64,000 bases of DNA from Ilumatobacteraceae bacterium (lineage in GTDB: Bacteria > Actinomycetota > Acidimicrobiia > Acidimicrobiales > Ilumatobacteraceae), in assembly GCA_033344875.1 (NCBI GenBank), contig JAWPMO010000001.1, forward strand, positions 2,381,595 through 2,445,594, read 5' to 3'. The notes below the pieces were generated by a model. That model was given only the letters and a program-made list of their open reading frames with translations, was not told where the DNA came from and did no database searches. The position numbers and the translations under genes are program-made. Position 1 is the stretch's first letter. Every line of letters starts with the position of its first letter. Positions 46,480-55,689 of this stretch are shown here, one piece after another.

Positions 46480-47247
46480 CTACTGATCAGGCAGTCGGTC
46501 GGTGGCACGGACCACGCGTCCGTCGAGCCCGGCGGCGCCGTAGGTCTCCGGATGCGCACAGTGGTCACCGACCAAGATGAGAGCGCGAGACGCGTCGCCG
46601 GCGTCGATCGCTTCCAGGATCTCCTGATGGGCACTCAACCCGTCGCGTCGTAGTTCCGGATCGGGTGACTCGGAGGTCGTCACGCGACGCGACCAGGCCG
46701 CGTCCTGCTGTGACCACAGTTCCTCGAGTGTCCCGACCAACATGATGAGCGAATGGTTACCGCAACACGAGACGAGCGCCCGATGGAATCCTCGTGCGTG
46801 GCTCTCGAACAGACGCACGTCCTCGTCCATCGATTCCAACGCCGCGTCCTGCGCAGCCTGGAGAATCGGCGTGACAGCGGTCTGGCGGTCGGGCCGCTGC
46901 GCGCAGAGGCGTGCGCACAGCGCTTGGAGATGACCGAGCGCGACCGCGACATCGGCGATGTCGACGGATCGCGACTGGAGCACCAACCCGAGCGTGAAGG
47001 CCGCCCCTTCGGCGGTCGGGCGGTGCACGACCGCCCCACCGACGTTGCCGCGACGCACCGTGATCAACCCTTCGCTCTCGAGAATCCGGAGCGCCTCGCG
47101 CACCGACGGAGCGCTGACGTTGAACTCGGTCACGAGTCGGTCCAGCGTCGGCAGCGTCGCCCCGTCTTCGAGGTCGCCGTCGACGATCCGCTCCCGGAGT
47201 GATCGTGCCACCAGATCGGCAAGTCGGGGTTGACGCAGTTGGCTCAT
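46480..47247 (-). CDS. GntR-family regulator with FCD domain
   Basis: 255 aa. The N-terminal winged helix (LADLVARSLRERIVDGDLEDGATLPTLDRLVTEFNVSAPSVREALRILESEGLITVRRGNVGGAVV) is typical of FadR-type GntR proteins, followed by a helical FCD ligand domain with the His residues of metal/organic-acid sensors (FHRALVSCCGNHSL, HQEILEAI). ATG of MSQLRQPRLADL chosen to match the family N-terminus. It is the only regulator of the island, and the shared motif at five promoter regions is its likely binding site. Ligand unknown, probably a carboxylate intermediate. Confidence 0.9.
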   Translation of the reverse strand: MSQLRQPRLADLVARSLRERIVDGDLEDGATLPTLDRLVTEFNVSAPSVREALRILESEGLITVRRGNVGGAVVHRPTAEGAAFTLGLVLQSRSVDIADVAVALGHLQALCARLCAQRPDRQTAVTPILQAAQDAALESMDEDVRLFESHARGFHRALVSCCGNHSLIMLVGTLEELWSQQDAAWSRRVTTSESPDPELRRDGLSAHQEILEAIDAGDASRALILVGDHCAHPETYGAAGLDGRVVRATDRLPDQ

Positions 47248-47356
47248 GGGTTCGGTCGCTGTGCCCGGGCAGTCGACGCCGGACCGACAGGGAGTGTACC
47301 GCTTCCGGTTCGGTGGACGGAACGATCTACCCGCGCCACCTGCGGTGGACACGCCC

Positions 47357-49003
47357 TCATGACGCGTGATCCCGCAGCACTCGGCCGGGCCGGCGCTCCG
47401 CCAAGTCGTCACCGTCCCTGCGGATCGGCTCACCGTTGACCCAGATGTGGCGGATACCGACGCTCGGCGAGACCAGGCGGTCCGCGCCTCCGGGCAGATC
47501 GGTGACCCGGACAGCCGGGCCGGCGCCCACCTCGGAGGGGTCGAAGACGACCAGGTCCGCCCAAGCCCCCACGGCGACGACGCCTCGTCCGACGATCCCG
47601 TACACCTCGGCCGGATGAGACGTCAGTTTGCGCACGGCCTCCTCCAAGGTCAACACACCACGCTCGCGAACCCAGTAACCGAGCAGATACGTCGCGTAGT
47701 TGGCGTCGCACAGCTGACTGGTGTGCGCCCCCGCATCGGAAAGGCCGAGCAGGAACCGGGGTTGCTGCAGGAGTTCGGCGACCTGATCTTCGTCGTCATT
47801 GATCATCACGACACGGAAACGCGTCTCGAGATTCTCGGCGATGGCGAGATCGAGCATCACGTCGAAGGAATCAACACCCCCGCGCGTCCGGCCGATCTCG
47901 CTCAAGGTCAGACCGCCAACCATCTCTGCGTGCAACGACGACTCGTCGATCGTTGCCTGGTCGAGTTTGTCGCCCCATCGTTCCCGCACACTGCGGCGAG
48001 CCTCTCGGCGCCACTCGGGGTCGGCGTACAGTTCGGCGCGCCGTTCACGAGGCAGCTCCAGCACGCGATCGAACCCCGTCACGTTCGCGAGCGGAGACGG
48101 GTCGGCCAATGTCACCTGCACGACGATCGGTCGGCACGCGATCTGCGGATGGACCGTCCCCTCCGATGCGAGGGAGCGCTCCGTCAGCGAGTTCGCCCAG
48201 TCGGGGTTTCCGGCAATGCTGAGCAGCGCCGCCCACGTGATCGGTCGATCGACCTCGGCCGCGAGCTCGGCGAACTCCTCCACGAAGAAGTCCGGCCCCC
48301 AAGTCGCTTCGAACGTGCCACGTCGCCGGCTCCCGAGCACGCCGACGAGGGTCTGCAGTTCCGCACGGGTCGCAAGTCGACTCGGGACGGGCCGGCCGTA
48401 CGCACCGAGGTGCGTCTCCGAGCGCGACGAGGAGAACCCGACGGCACCAGCCGAGAGCGCCTCGCTGACCAGGTCGGCCATGGTCGCGATCTCGGCGGCG
48501 GTCGCAGCACGCTCGGAAGCGTCGCCCCCCATCACGAACGTGCGAAGCGGCGTGTGGCCGAGCATCGCCGCAACGTTGAGCCGGATCGGCCCAGACTCGA
48601 TCGCGTCGAGGTACTCGGGAAACGTCGTGAAGTCCCATGGAATCCCCTCGGATAGCGCTGCGAACGGCATGCCCTCGACATTTTCGAGAGTTCGCATGAT
48701 CGTCTCTCGATCGGCGGCACGAGTCGGCGCGATCCCGAAGCCGCAGTTGCCCATGATCACGGTGGTCACTCCGTGCCAGCACGAGGGTGTGAGGTCTCGG
48801 TCCCACAGGACCTGTGCGTCATAGTGGGTATGGGGGTCGATGAAGCCTGGAGCGAGGACCAATCCGTCGAGGTCGACTTCCTCGTCACCGGCCGCGACAT
48901 CGCCGATGGCGGCGACCTTTCCGTCGAGCACCCCGACGTCGGTGACGCGACCCGGCGATCCGGTCCCGTCGAACAGATGTGCATTACGGAGGACGAGGTC
49001 CAT
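47357..49003 (-). CDS. N-acyl-D-amino-acid deacylase-type amidohydrolase
   Basis: 548-aa D-aminoacylase-family amidohydrolase. LAPGFIDPHTHYDAQVLWDRDLTPSCWHGVTTVIMGNCGFGIAP with HxH metal ligands, LLGLSDAGAHTSQLCDANYATYLLGYWVRE with Asp/His, and the C-terminal LVVFDPSEVGAGPAVRVTDLP. It hydrolyses N-acyl or amide bonds; within this island a cyclic amide or D-amino-acid derivative is conceivable. Start has AAGGAA upstream. The gene reads away from the second Mo-hydroxylase. Confidence 0.88.
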   Translation of the reverse strand: MDLVLRNAHLFDGTGSPGRVTDVGVLDGKVAAIGDVAAGDEEVDLDGLVLAPGFIDPHTHYDAQVLWDRDLTPSCWHGVTTVIMGNCGFGIAPTRAADRETIMRTLENVEGMPFAALSEGIPWDFTTFPEYLDAIESGPIRLNVAAMLGHTPLRTFVMGGDASERAATAAEIATMADLVSEALSAGAVGFSSSRSETHLGAYGRPVPSRLATRAELQTLVGVLGSRRRGTFEATWGPDFFVEEFAELAAEVDRPITWAALLSIAGNPDWANSLTERSLASEGTVHPQIACRPIVVQVTLADPSPLANVTGFDRVLELPRERRAELYADPEWRREARRSVRERWGDKLDQATIDESSLHAEMVGGLTLSEIGRTRGGVDSFDVMLDLAIAENLETRFRVVMINDDEDQVAELLQQPRFLLGLSDAGAHTSQLCDANYATYLLGYWVRERGVLTLEEAVRKLTSHPAEVYGIVGRGVVAVGAWADLVVFDPSEVGAGPAVRVTDLPGGADRLVSPSVGIRHIWVNGEPIRRDGDDLAERRPGRVLRDHAS

Positions 49004-49042
49004 GTGAGTTCCTTCCTGCGCACCCGAAGGCACGGCCAAAAC

Positions 49043-49054
49043 TTACAATGATTA
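49043..49054. promoter_or_regulatory. Island motif D (TTACAATGATTA)
   Basis: Exact 12-mer also present as motif E at 52612-52623. Lies 40 nt upstream of the D-aminoacylase start in the divergent region with the second Mo-hydroxylase. Confidence 0.65.
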
Positions 49055-49125
49055 CTGCGACACACGCCATCCTGCCAGATTCGCCGCACCATCAGGGCTG
49101 GCACCGGGCGAACCGCTTTCCATAT

Positions 49126-49159
49126 ATTGATTGCGCTGATTGATTGACATGAATTGATT
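49126..49159. repeat. Three ATTGATT direct repeats
   Basis: Copies at 49126-49132, 49139-49145 and 49153-49159, spaced 13 and 14 bp, stand before the second Mo-hydroxylase gene start. Spacing does not match a helical turn, but the array could be an activator site. Confidence 0.6.
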
Positions 49160-49178
49160 CGAATGGAAGGCTCCGCTG

Positions 49179-51482
49179 GTGGAAGCCGAAGGGACACCAA
49201 GAGCAGGGCATCCGGGAGCCGCTGTGCGGCGACAGGAAGACCGTGAACTCCTCATCGGGAGCAGGGAGTTCATCGCCGACCTCGCCGTCGACGATGCGCT
49301 GGCCGTCGCCTTCGTGCGCTCAGATCTCGCCCACGGCACGATCGAATCGATCGATGTTTCGGCGGCGACTCAGGTCCCCGGCGTCAGAGCCGTGCTCACT
49401 GCATCCGACCTCGACGTGAGGGCGAGCCTGCCGCCGTTCACCGAGTCATTGGTCGATGACGAGTTCCGGCGACCGCCGATCGCCACCGACAAGGTCAGGT
49501 TCGTGGGCGAGATCGTCGCCATGGTCGTCGCCGACTCGTGGCCTGCGGCGCTCGACGCGGTCGACGTCGTCGAGGTGCGAATCACACCGCTCGAGATGGT
49601 GGTCAACGCCGACGACGCAACCCGCGCCGACGCACCGCTCCTCTTTCCGGGTCGACCCTCGAACGTCGCGATCCACAACGAGTTCAACGTCGACGCCGAG
49701 CCGGTGTCCGACGGGATGCGCAGTCTGTCGTTCTCGACCACGAATCACCGGATGGCGGCTGCCCCGATGGAGGGACTCGCGATCGTGTCGATCCCCGGGC
49801 CCGGGCCATCCCTCACCGTCCACGTCTCGACGCAGGTTCCCCATTGGACGCGCGACCATCTCGCCAAAGAGCTCGACCTGCCGACCGATGCGGTGCGAGT
49901 CGTCGCTCCTGCGGTGGGTGGCGGCTTCGGCTCGAAGACCGCCTGGGAGGTCGAGTACCTGCTCGTCGCAGCCGCTGCCCGCCTGCTCGACAGAACATTG
50001 CGGTACATCCAGACCCGTTCGGAGAACCTCATGACCGCGCACGCACGGGGTCAACGCCACGACGTCACGCTCGCGTTCGACGACGACGGCGTGGTGCACT
50101 CCCTCGACGTCCGGGCGTTCTGCGACTGCGGCGCCTACCCAACGGTCGGAGCACTGCTGCCGGCGATGACCCAGCTGATGAGCGTCGGGGTGTACCGCAT
50201 CCCGCGGGTGACCTGGGTCCGAGACTCGATCGTGACCAACACCGCCCCCACCGGCGCGTTTCGCGGCGCCGGACGGCCGGAGGCGACCGCGATGATCGAA
50301 CGCGCGCTCGACCTCGTCGCCGGCGACCTCGGCATCGATCCCATCGAGGCGCGACGTCGCAACCTGATCCCGAACGACGCGTTCCCGTACACGACGCCGA
50401 CCGGGGCAACGTACGACTCCGGGGACTACGGCACATGCCTCGACCTCGTCGCCGAACTCGGCGATTACCAAGGTCTCCGCGCCGAGCAACGTCGCCGTCG
50501 ACTCACCGATGGGACCAGCCATCTCGGCCTCGGGCTTTCCTGCTACGTCGAGGTCACCGCCGGACAGGGAGGCACCGAGTTCGCCGAGATTCGGATCACG
50601 GCCGAGGGCCGACTCGACGTCGCGGTCGGGACGATGTCGCACGGCCAGGGGCACGCGACGACCTACACCCAACTCGTGTCGTCCGAACTCGACGTCCCCG
50701 CGTCGATGATCCGGATCGTGCAGGGAGACACCGCGCTCGTCGAATCGGGACACGGCACCCAGGGTTCGCGATCGATCCAGCTCGGTGGCAGCTCGGTCCA
50801 CGACGCCGCCCAGCGATTCTGGACCAAGGTGTCGACGCTGGTCGCCGAACAGTTGGAGACGAGCCCGGATGACATCGTGTCGTTCGGCGAATCAGGCGTC
50901 GGCGTTCGCGGCGTTCCGCACTCAACTCTCGCATGGCCCGAAATTCATGCCCTCTCGTCCGGTCGGGACGGGACCACGAGCGGGCTCCCGACACGCGGTG
51001 AGGTGACCCAGGTCGGCGGGTCGTTCCCGTTCGGGGCCCATCTGGCGGTGGCCGAGGTAGATGAGGAGACCGGTCGGGTCGACCTGGTCGGGTACTACGC
51101 CGTCGACGACTGCGGCACGATCATCAACCCGCTCTTGGCCGAGGGCCAGTTACACGGGGGGATCGTCTCGGGCATTGCGCAGGCGCTCTTCGAGTCGGTC
51201 GAATATGACGACAACGGCACCCCGTTGACGACGTCGTTCGCGACGTACGCCAAGCCGTCTGCGGCTGACGTGCCGAGCATCCACCTGCGCAGCTCGGTCA
51301 CGCCCTCCCCGCTCAACCCGCTGGGCGCCAAGGGCATCGGAGAGTCGGGCACGGTGGGCGCCACCCCTGCCGTCCAGAACGCGGTGATCGACGCCGTCGC
51401 GCACCTGGGTGTCCGTCACATCGACATGCCACTGTCGCCGGAAACGGTCTGGAGCGCGATCCGAAGGGCACGATCCACATGA
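49179..51482 (+). CDS. Molybdenum hydroxylase large subunit (XDH/CoxL-like)
   Basis: 767-aa paralogue of the protein at 37.1 kb. [38 protein letters not shown] and a normal catalytic GIGESGTVG (Glu722, the same position as Gln722 in the paralogue). No small or medium subunit gene is nearby. GTG start, GGAAGG upstream. The alcohol dehydrogenase ATG overlaps its stop (ATGA). Likely hydroxylates an aldehyde or heterocycle using a Mo-pterin cofactor. Confidence 0.9.
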   Translation: MEAEGTPRAGHPGAAVRRQEDRELLIGSREFIADLAVDDALAVAFVRSDLAHGTIESIDVSAATQVPGVRAVLTASDLDVRASLPPFTESLVDDEFRRPPIATDKVRFVGEIVAMVVADSWPAALDAVDVVEVRITPLEMVVNADDATRADAPLLFPGRPSNVAIHNEFNVDAEPVSDGMRSLSFSTTNHRMAAAPMEGLAIVSIPGPGPSLTVHVSTQVPHWTRDHLAKELDLPTDAVRVVAPAVGGGFGSKTAWEVEYLLVAAAARLLDRTLRYIQTRSENLMTAHARGQRHDVTLAFDDDGVVHSLDVRAFCDCGAYPTVGALLPAMTQLMSVGVYRIPRVTWVRDSIVTNTAPTGAFRGAGRPEATAMIERALDLVAGDLGIDPIEARRRNLIPNDAFPYTTPTGATYDSGDYGTCLDLVAELGDYQGLRAEQRRRRLTDGTSHLGLGLSCYVEVTAGQGGTEFAEIRITAEGRLDVAVGTMSHGQGHATTYTQLVSSELDVPASMIRIVQGDTALVESGHGTQGSRSIQLGGSSVHDAAQRFWTKVSTLVAEQLETSPDDIVSFGESGVGVRGVPHSTLAWPEIHALSSGRDGTTSGLPTRGEVTQVGGSFPFGAHLAVAEVDEETGRVDLVGYYAVDDCGTIINPLLAEGQLHGGIVSGIAQALFESVEYDDNGTPLTTSFATYAKPSAADVPSIHLRSSVTPSPLNPLGAKGIGESGTVGATPAVQNAVIDAVAHLGVRHIDMPLSPETVWSAIRRARST

Positions 51483-52594
51483 CCACCGCCAGAGCCGCCG
51501 TCCTGCGTGAAGCAGGGTCACCCCTCACGCTCGAGACGATCCGCATCGACCCACCGAAGGACGGCGAGGTCATCGTCGAGATGGGTGCCGTCGGGCTGTG
51601 CGGCTCGGACCGATTCGTGCTCGATGGCCACTACCCGGTCGAGCCCCCAGCGGTCTGTGGTCACGAAGGGGCCGGCAAGGTCCTCGAGGTCGGTCCCGGC
51701 GTCACCGGACTGACGCCGGGCGACCACGTCGTGCAGATCTTCATCGGCCCCTGCGGCGATTGTGGGCCGTGTCGTCGGGGCCTCAAGACGTTCTGTCGGA
51801 CGGGGATGCACCCGTCCGGACGCCTCCGCGACGGGACGTTCAGAATGTTCGCCGGGGACGAGCCGATCGGCACCTATCTGGGTCTCGGCAGTTTCTCGAC
51901 CACCACGGTCACTCCGGCGCGGCACCTCGTCAAGGTTCCTGCCGACGTGCCGTGGGAGATCGCCGCACTCGTCTCGTGCGGGGTCTCGACCGGCGTTGGC
52001 GCAGCAGTGAACGTCGCTCGTGTCCGGCCGGGCGACTCGGTGCTCGTCGTCGGGCTCGGCGGGGTCGGCGCATCGGCCGTGATGGGCGCCGTGCTCGCCG
52101 GCGCCGCGCGCGTCGTGGTGAGCGAGGTCAGCCCCGACAAGCTGGCGATGGCCACGACCTTCGGCGCGACCGACACGGTCGATGTGACGCAGGTCGATCT
52201 GGTCGAAGCGATCGCCGACCTCACCGACGGCAACGGTGTCGACGCCGTGCTCCTGACTCCCGACCGAGTTCGGGCAGCGCACCACATCGACGCCGTCAAC
52301 TGCCTCGGTCCTGGCGGCGTGGTCGTCCAGGTCGGCGGAACGGCGGTTGACCTCGACGTGATCCCGGTCTCACCGAACGCGCTGCTTTCCCAGCAGAAGT
52401 CGATCACCGGCACCGTCATCGGAGGGCCGGATCCGGCGCGTGACGTGCGGCGCTGGATCGAACTGTATCGAGCAGGCCGACTGCCGATCGATCGGCTGAT
52501 CACCCGCAGGTACGCATTCGATGACATCAACGTGGGGTTCGACGACCTGAAGGCCGGCACCAATGTGCGCGGCGTCATTTCATTCGCGCCTTGA
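51479..52594 (+). CDS. Zinc-dependent alcohol dehydrogenase (MDR)
   Basis: 371-aa medium-chain dehydrogenase. Catalytic-zinc site CGSDRFVLDGHYP and GHEGAGKV, structural-zinc CGDCGPCRRGLKTFC, and NAD-binding VLVVGLGGVGASAVMGAVLAG. Resembles the class III/arylalcohol branch. Start overlaps the Mo-hydroxylase stop. Likely supplies or removes the aldehyde/ketone partner of that enzyme. Confidence 0.9.
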   Translation: MTTARAAVLREAGSPLTLETIRIDPPKDGEVIVEMGAVGLCGSDRFVLDGHYPVEPPAVCGHEGAGKVLEVGPGVTGLTPGDHVVQIFIGPCGDCGPCRRGLKTFCRTGMHPSGRLRDGTFRMFAGDEPIGTYLGLGSFSTTTVTPARHLVKVPADVPWEIAALVSCGVSTGVGAAVNVARVRPGDSVLVVGLGGVGASAVMGAVLAGAARVVVSEVSPDKLAMATTFGATDTVDVTQVDLVEAIADLTDGNGVDAVLLTPDRVRAAHHIDAVNCLGPGGVVVQVGGTAVDLDVIPVSPNALLSQQKSITGTVIGGPDPARDVRRWIELYRAGRLPIDRLITRRYAFDDINVGFDDLKAGTNVRGVISFAP

Positions 52595-52623
52595 CACGTT
52601 CCCCCCATACATTACAATGATTA
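52591..52623 (+). promoter_or_regulatory. Promoter with island motif E
   Basis: TTGACA (52591-52596), 16-nt spacer, TACAAT (52613-52618). Motif E, TTACAATGATTA (52612-52623), covers the -10. The leader to the GTG at 52680 is about 55 nt and carries AGGAGA. Confidence 0.7.
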
Positions 52624-52679
52624 GTAGAACACCGGGCTGCGCCGATGGCGGCCGGCCGACACAGACAGGAGACACACCC

Positions 52680-53825
52680 GTGACCATGATCACCGAGGCG
52701 CAGGACGCCCAGGCCGGGCGAGAGCGCCAGCACCATCCGTACCACTTGATCTCGGCAGACAGTCACGTCAACGAGCCGGCCGACCTCTGGGTCAGTCGTG
52801 TGGCCGCCAAGTTCCGGGATCGCGTGCCGCGTGTCGAACGGTTCGAGCAGGGCGATGCGTGGGTGATCGAGGGGCTCGACGGGCCGATGCCGATCGGTCT
52901 GAACGCGTGTGCCGGGCAAGACCCGCGCCTGCGCCAGAACTGGGTTCGCTTCGACGAGATCCGCACCGGTGGGTGGGATCCGGCTGCACGGGTCCAGGAG
53001 ATCGAGGTGGCGGGTGTCGACGCAGAGGTGCTGTACCCGACGCCGCGCCTCTCGCACGCCATCTTCGCGACGACCGAGCCTGACTTCCACCTCGCCCAGG
53101 TCCAGGCGTACAACGACTGGCTGCACGAGTACGCGTCCTACGATCTCCGGAAATTCCGGGCCCTGCCGATCCTGCCCAATCGGGGCGTCGACCAAGCGTT
53201 GGCCGAGATCGAGCGAGTCGGGGGTCGGCCATCGACCGGTGGCTTCGTGATCGGGGCGTACCCCTCCGGCGAGCTCACGCCACAGCCCGAGGACGACCCC
53301 GTCTTCGCTGCGCTCGAGGAGCGGAACATCACCCTCAACATCCATGTCTCCCTCAAGAACACGATGCCCGTTCAGAAGAACCTGCTCGCGCTGCCGGCAG
53401 CCGGTCGGTTCACCGGAGCGACGACACACCTCATCGATCTGATCTTCTCGGGCGTGTTCGACCGGTTCCCTGCGCTGCAACTCGTGTTCGCCGAGGTGGA
53501 CTGCGGTTGGCTCCCCTACTTCAAGGAGCAGTTGGACGACGGGTTCAGTCGCTATCGGTTCCGGTTCGACCTGGCCAAGCTCCCGAGCGAATACATCCAG
53601 GAGCACGTCCACTTCAGCTGGGTGACCGACACGTTCGGCATCGACAACCGTCACCACATCGGCGTCGAGCGCATGCTCTGGTCGAGCGACTACCCACACG
53701 GCAGCTCGAACTACCCGGACGCATGGTCCCCGACCATGGCTGCCATGGCCGGCGTTCCGCTCGCTGAACGGAATCTGATGCTCAAGGGGAACGCACAGCG
53801 CCTCTACAAGTTCCCCAACCCGTGA
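52680..53825 (+). CDS. Amidohydrolase family 2 protein
   Basis: 381-aa metal-dependent hydrolase/decarboxylase. HLISADSHVNEPADLW at the N-terminus, GVDAEVLYPTP, RKFRALPILP, HVSLKNTMP, and MLWSSDYPHGSSNYPDAW with the conserved Asp and His near the C-terminus. GTG chosen over the ATG two codons on because AGGAGA sits at good spacing to it. Transcribed from the motif E promoter. Confidence 0.87.
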   Translation: MTMITEAQDAQAGRERQHHPYHLISADSHVNEPADLWVSRVAAKFRDRVPRVERFEQGDAWVIEGLDGPMPIGLNACAGQDPRLRQNWVRFDEIRTGGWDPAARVQEIEVAGVDAEVLYPTPRLSHAIFATTEPDFHLAQVQAYNDWLHEYASYDLRKFRALPILPNRGVDQALAEIERVGGRPSTGGFVIGAYPSGELTPQPEDDPVFAALEERNITLNIHVSLKNTMPVQKNLLALPAAGRFTGATTHLIDLIFSGVFDRFPALQLVFAEVDCGWLPYFKEQLDDGFSRYRFRFDLAKLPSEYIQEHVHFSWVTDTFGIDNRHHIGVERMLWSSDYPHGSSNYPDAWSPTMAAMAGVPLAERNLMLKGNAQRLYKFPNP

Positions 53826-53835
53826 CGTCGTCGCA

Positions 53836-53892
53836 GCCGGGGAGGGGCGCCGACCGCGTCGCCGTCGTGCCAGCACGGCGAACCTCCCCGGC
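53836..53892. terminator. Nested hairpin between amidohydrolase and SDR
   Basis: Outer stem GCCGGGGAGG / CCTCCCCGGC (10 bp, perfect) encloses an inner CGCCGT / ACGGCG stem (53860-53880). Likely a strong terminator or processing site; no T-run. Confidence 0.55.
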
Positions 53893-53937
53893 CGACGATC
53901 ACCCTCGCGCCGGATGTCCCGGCGCGGAACGGTCGAC

Positions 53938-54732
53938 ATGACGGACGACTCCGGGACCGGCGGCGAGTTCGACGGCCTGACGATGGTCGTCACCGGCGGC
54001 AACGGAGGAATCGGGCTCGCTCTCGCGGAAGCAGTCGGCTCGGCCGGGGCCAGCGTCGCGATCTGGGGTCGCAATCCGACCAAGAACACAGCTGCGCTCG
54101 CACATCTCGAGGCACTCGGTATCGAAGCGCTCGCGGTCTCGTGCGACGTGAGTGACGAGGAGCAGGTCACCGCCGCCATGGCGGCGACCGTCTCGCGCTT
54201 CGGGCGGGTCGATTCCCTGTTCGCCAATGCCGGCATCGGCGGCCGGGAGGTCCCGTTCGTCGACCTGCCGATGGAGGAATGGCGATCGGTCATGGCGGTC
54301 GACCTCGACGGCGTGTTCCTCACGTTTCGCGAGGGTGCGCGTCAGATGGTGGCCCAGGGAGACGGCGGTGCGCTGGTCGCTGTCTCATCGATCGTGTCGA
54401 GATTCGGCGCACCGCGCAAAGCTGCCTACGGAGCAGCGAAGCCGGCCGTCGAGGGCCTCGTTCGTTCGCTCGCGGTCGAGTTGGCCGGCGCAGGGATCCG
54501 ATGCAATGCCCTTGCACCCGGATGGACCGACACCGACATGGTTGCACCGTCGGGAAGCTTCGGAGGATCCGCGTACGACCGCTTCCGTGAGGCGACGTTG
54601 CGGCGGACACCGGTCCGGCGGTGGGGTCAGCCGGCCGACCTCCACGCGGCCGCCCGATTCCTCGCAGACCCGCGCGCCACCTTCCACACCGGCGACGTGA
54701 TCGTCGTCGACGGCGGCTACTCGATCGCTTGA
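53938..54732 (+). CDS. Short-chain dehydrogenase/reductase
   Basis: 264-aa SDR. TGGNGGIGLALA cofactor loop, WGRN after beta-2 (Arg suggests NADP is possible), ANAGIGG, and catalytic YGAAK. The shorter ATG (MTDDSGTGG) is given; an ATG 24 nt upstream in frame is an alternative. Follows the nested hairpin. Confidence 0.85.
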   Translation: MTDDSGTGGEFDGLTMVVTGGNGGIGLALAEAVGSAGASVAIWGRNPTKNTAALAHLEALGIEALAVSCDVSDEEQVTAAMAATVSRFGRVDSLFANAGIGGREVPFVDLPMEEWRSVMAVDLDGVFLTFREGARQMVAQGDGGALVAVSSIVSRFGAPRKAAYGAAKPAVEGLVRSLAVELAGAGIRCNALAPGWTDTDMVAPSGSFGGSAYDRFREATLRRTPVRRWGQPADLHAAARFLADPRATFHTGDVIVVDGGYSIA

Positions 54733-54777
54733 GCAACTTGCCGACGGAGCGCGGCGAGGGTCGGGCTCGCGCCCGGG

Positions 54778-55689
54778 TCAACCGACGTCGAGGCTCACGA
54801 CCGAGAACTCCCGAGAGCTCTTGGTGGCGGATTCGATCGGCTCTCCACACACCGGCGTCGGGACCACGCGCCCGGCGGCGACCGTGGCGACCGCCCGGCT
54901 GTTGCCGTGCGGACCATGCCACGACATCGACACGTGCCAACGCGCGTCACCGTCGACCTCGCTGTGCACGTCGTCGAGCACGCAGTCGACCCACGACGTC
55001 CCGACATGCAGGGCGATCTCCCGCTCGGCAGATTGCTCCCACGGGTCGAGCGCGTTCGAACCGCGGTAGTACCGACGAGCGTCGGCATCGAGCCACGATC
55101 CCTCGATGACCGCGCCGAGCACGGTCTCGTCCATGTGCGCCCACATGCGGCCGTCGTGGGGCGTGAGGCATGTCGGCGCGAATCGGTGGCCACCGAGATG
55201 GCTGCTCCGTCGGATGCGAACGGCGGGCCACTTCGTCTGCGCGACCATCTGTAACTTCACGCCGAGCTTCCCGCAGCACCGGTCCCGCCGTCCATGGCCG
55301 CAGACCAACACGTCGAACGGCGCTGGGTCGCCGGACTCGAACTCGTCCTCGTTCAGGAGACGCGGCAGGACGTCGACCAGAGACGAGCGGTCGACGAGGT
55401 GATCGGTTCCCACGAGTTCGGACAACGAGCGCCGACGGTAGATCGTGACCAAAGCGCGTTCCGGATCTTGCACGGTGACCTCGGTCGCCAGAACCGTGGT
55501 GAACCGACCGAGTTCCGAGGCGAACACCGGCATGGTCTTGATGTCCGCCGGCCACGGACCGGGAGTCTCCACGAGGACGATCGTGTCCGCTCGACCGGCG
55601 GAACCGACGGGATCGACGTGATTCGTCTGCGTCCAGTCGGAGCAGCGCACCGGCATCCCTCCGTCAGGCCGGCACTCGATCGTCGTCAT
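54778..55689 (-). CDS. Sucrase/ferredoxin-like [2Fe-2S] protein
   Basis: 303-aa thioredoxin-like ferredoxin family protein (sucrase/ferredoxin-like). The Cys/His cluster region VCGHGRRDRCCGKLG, followed by SSHLGGHRFAPT, matches that family. Might transfer electrons for the island oxidoreductases, for example the molybdenum hydroxylases that lack their own Fe-S subunit; this is speculative. It is last in a minus-strand trio and its start overlaps the DapA-like stop by 4 nt. Confidence 0.82.
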   Translation of the reverse strand: MTTIECRPDGGMPVRCSDWTQTNHVDPVGSAGRADTIVLVETPGPWPADIKTMPVFASELGRFTTVLATEVTVQDPERALVTIYRRRSLSELVGTDHLVDRSSLVDVLPRLLNEDEFESGDPAPFDVLVCGHGRRDRCCGKLGVKLQMVAQTKWPAVRIRRSSHLGGHRFAPTCLTPHDGRMWAHMDETVLGAVIEGSWLDADARRYYRGSNALDPWEQSAEREIALHVGTSWVDCVLDDVHSEVDGDARWHVSMSWHGPHGNSRAVATVAAGRVVPTPVCGEPIESATKSSREFSVVSLDVG

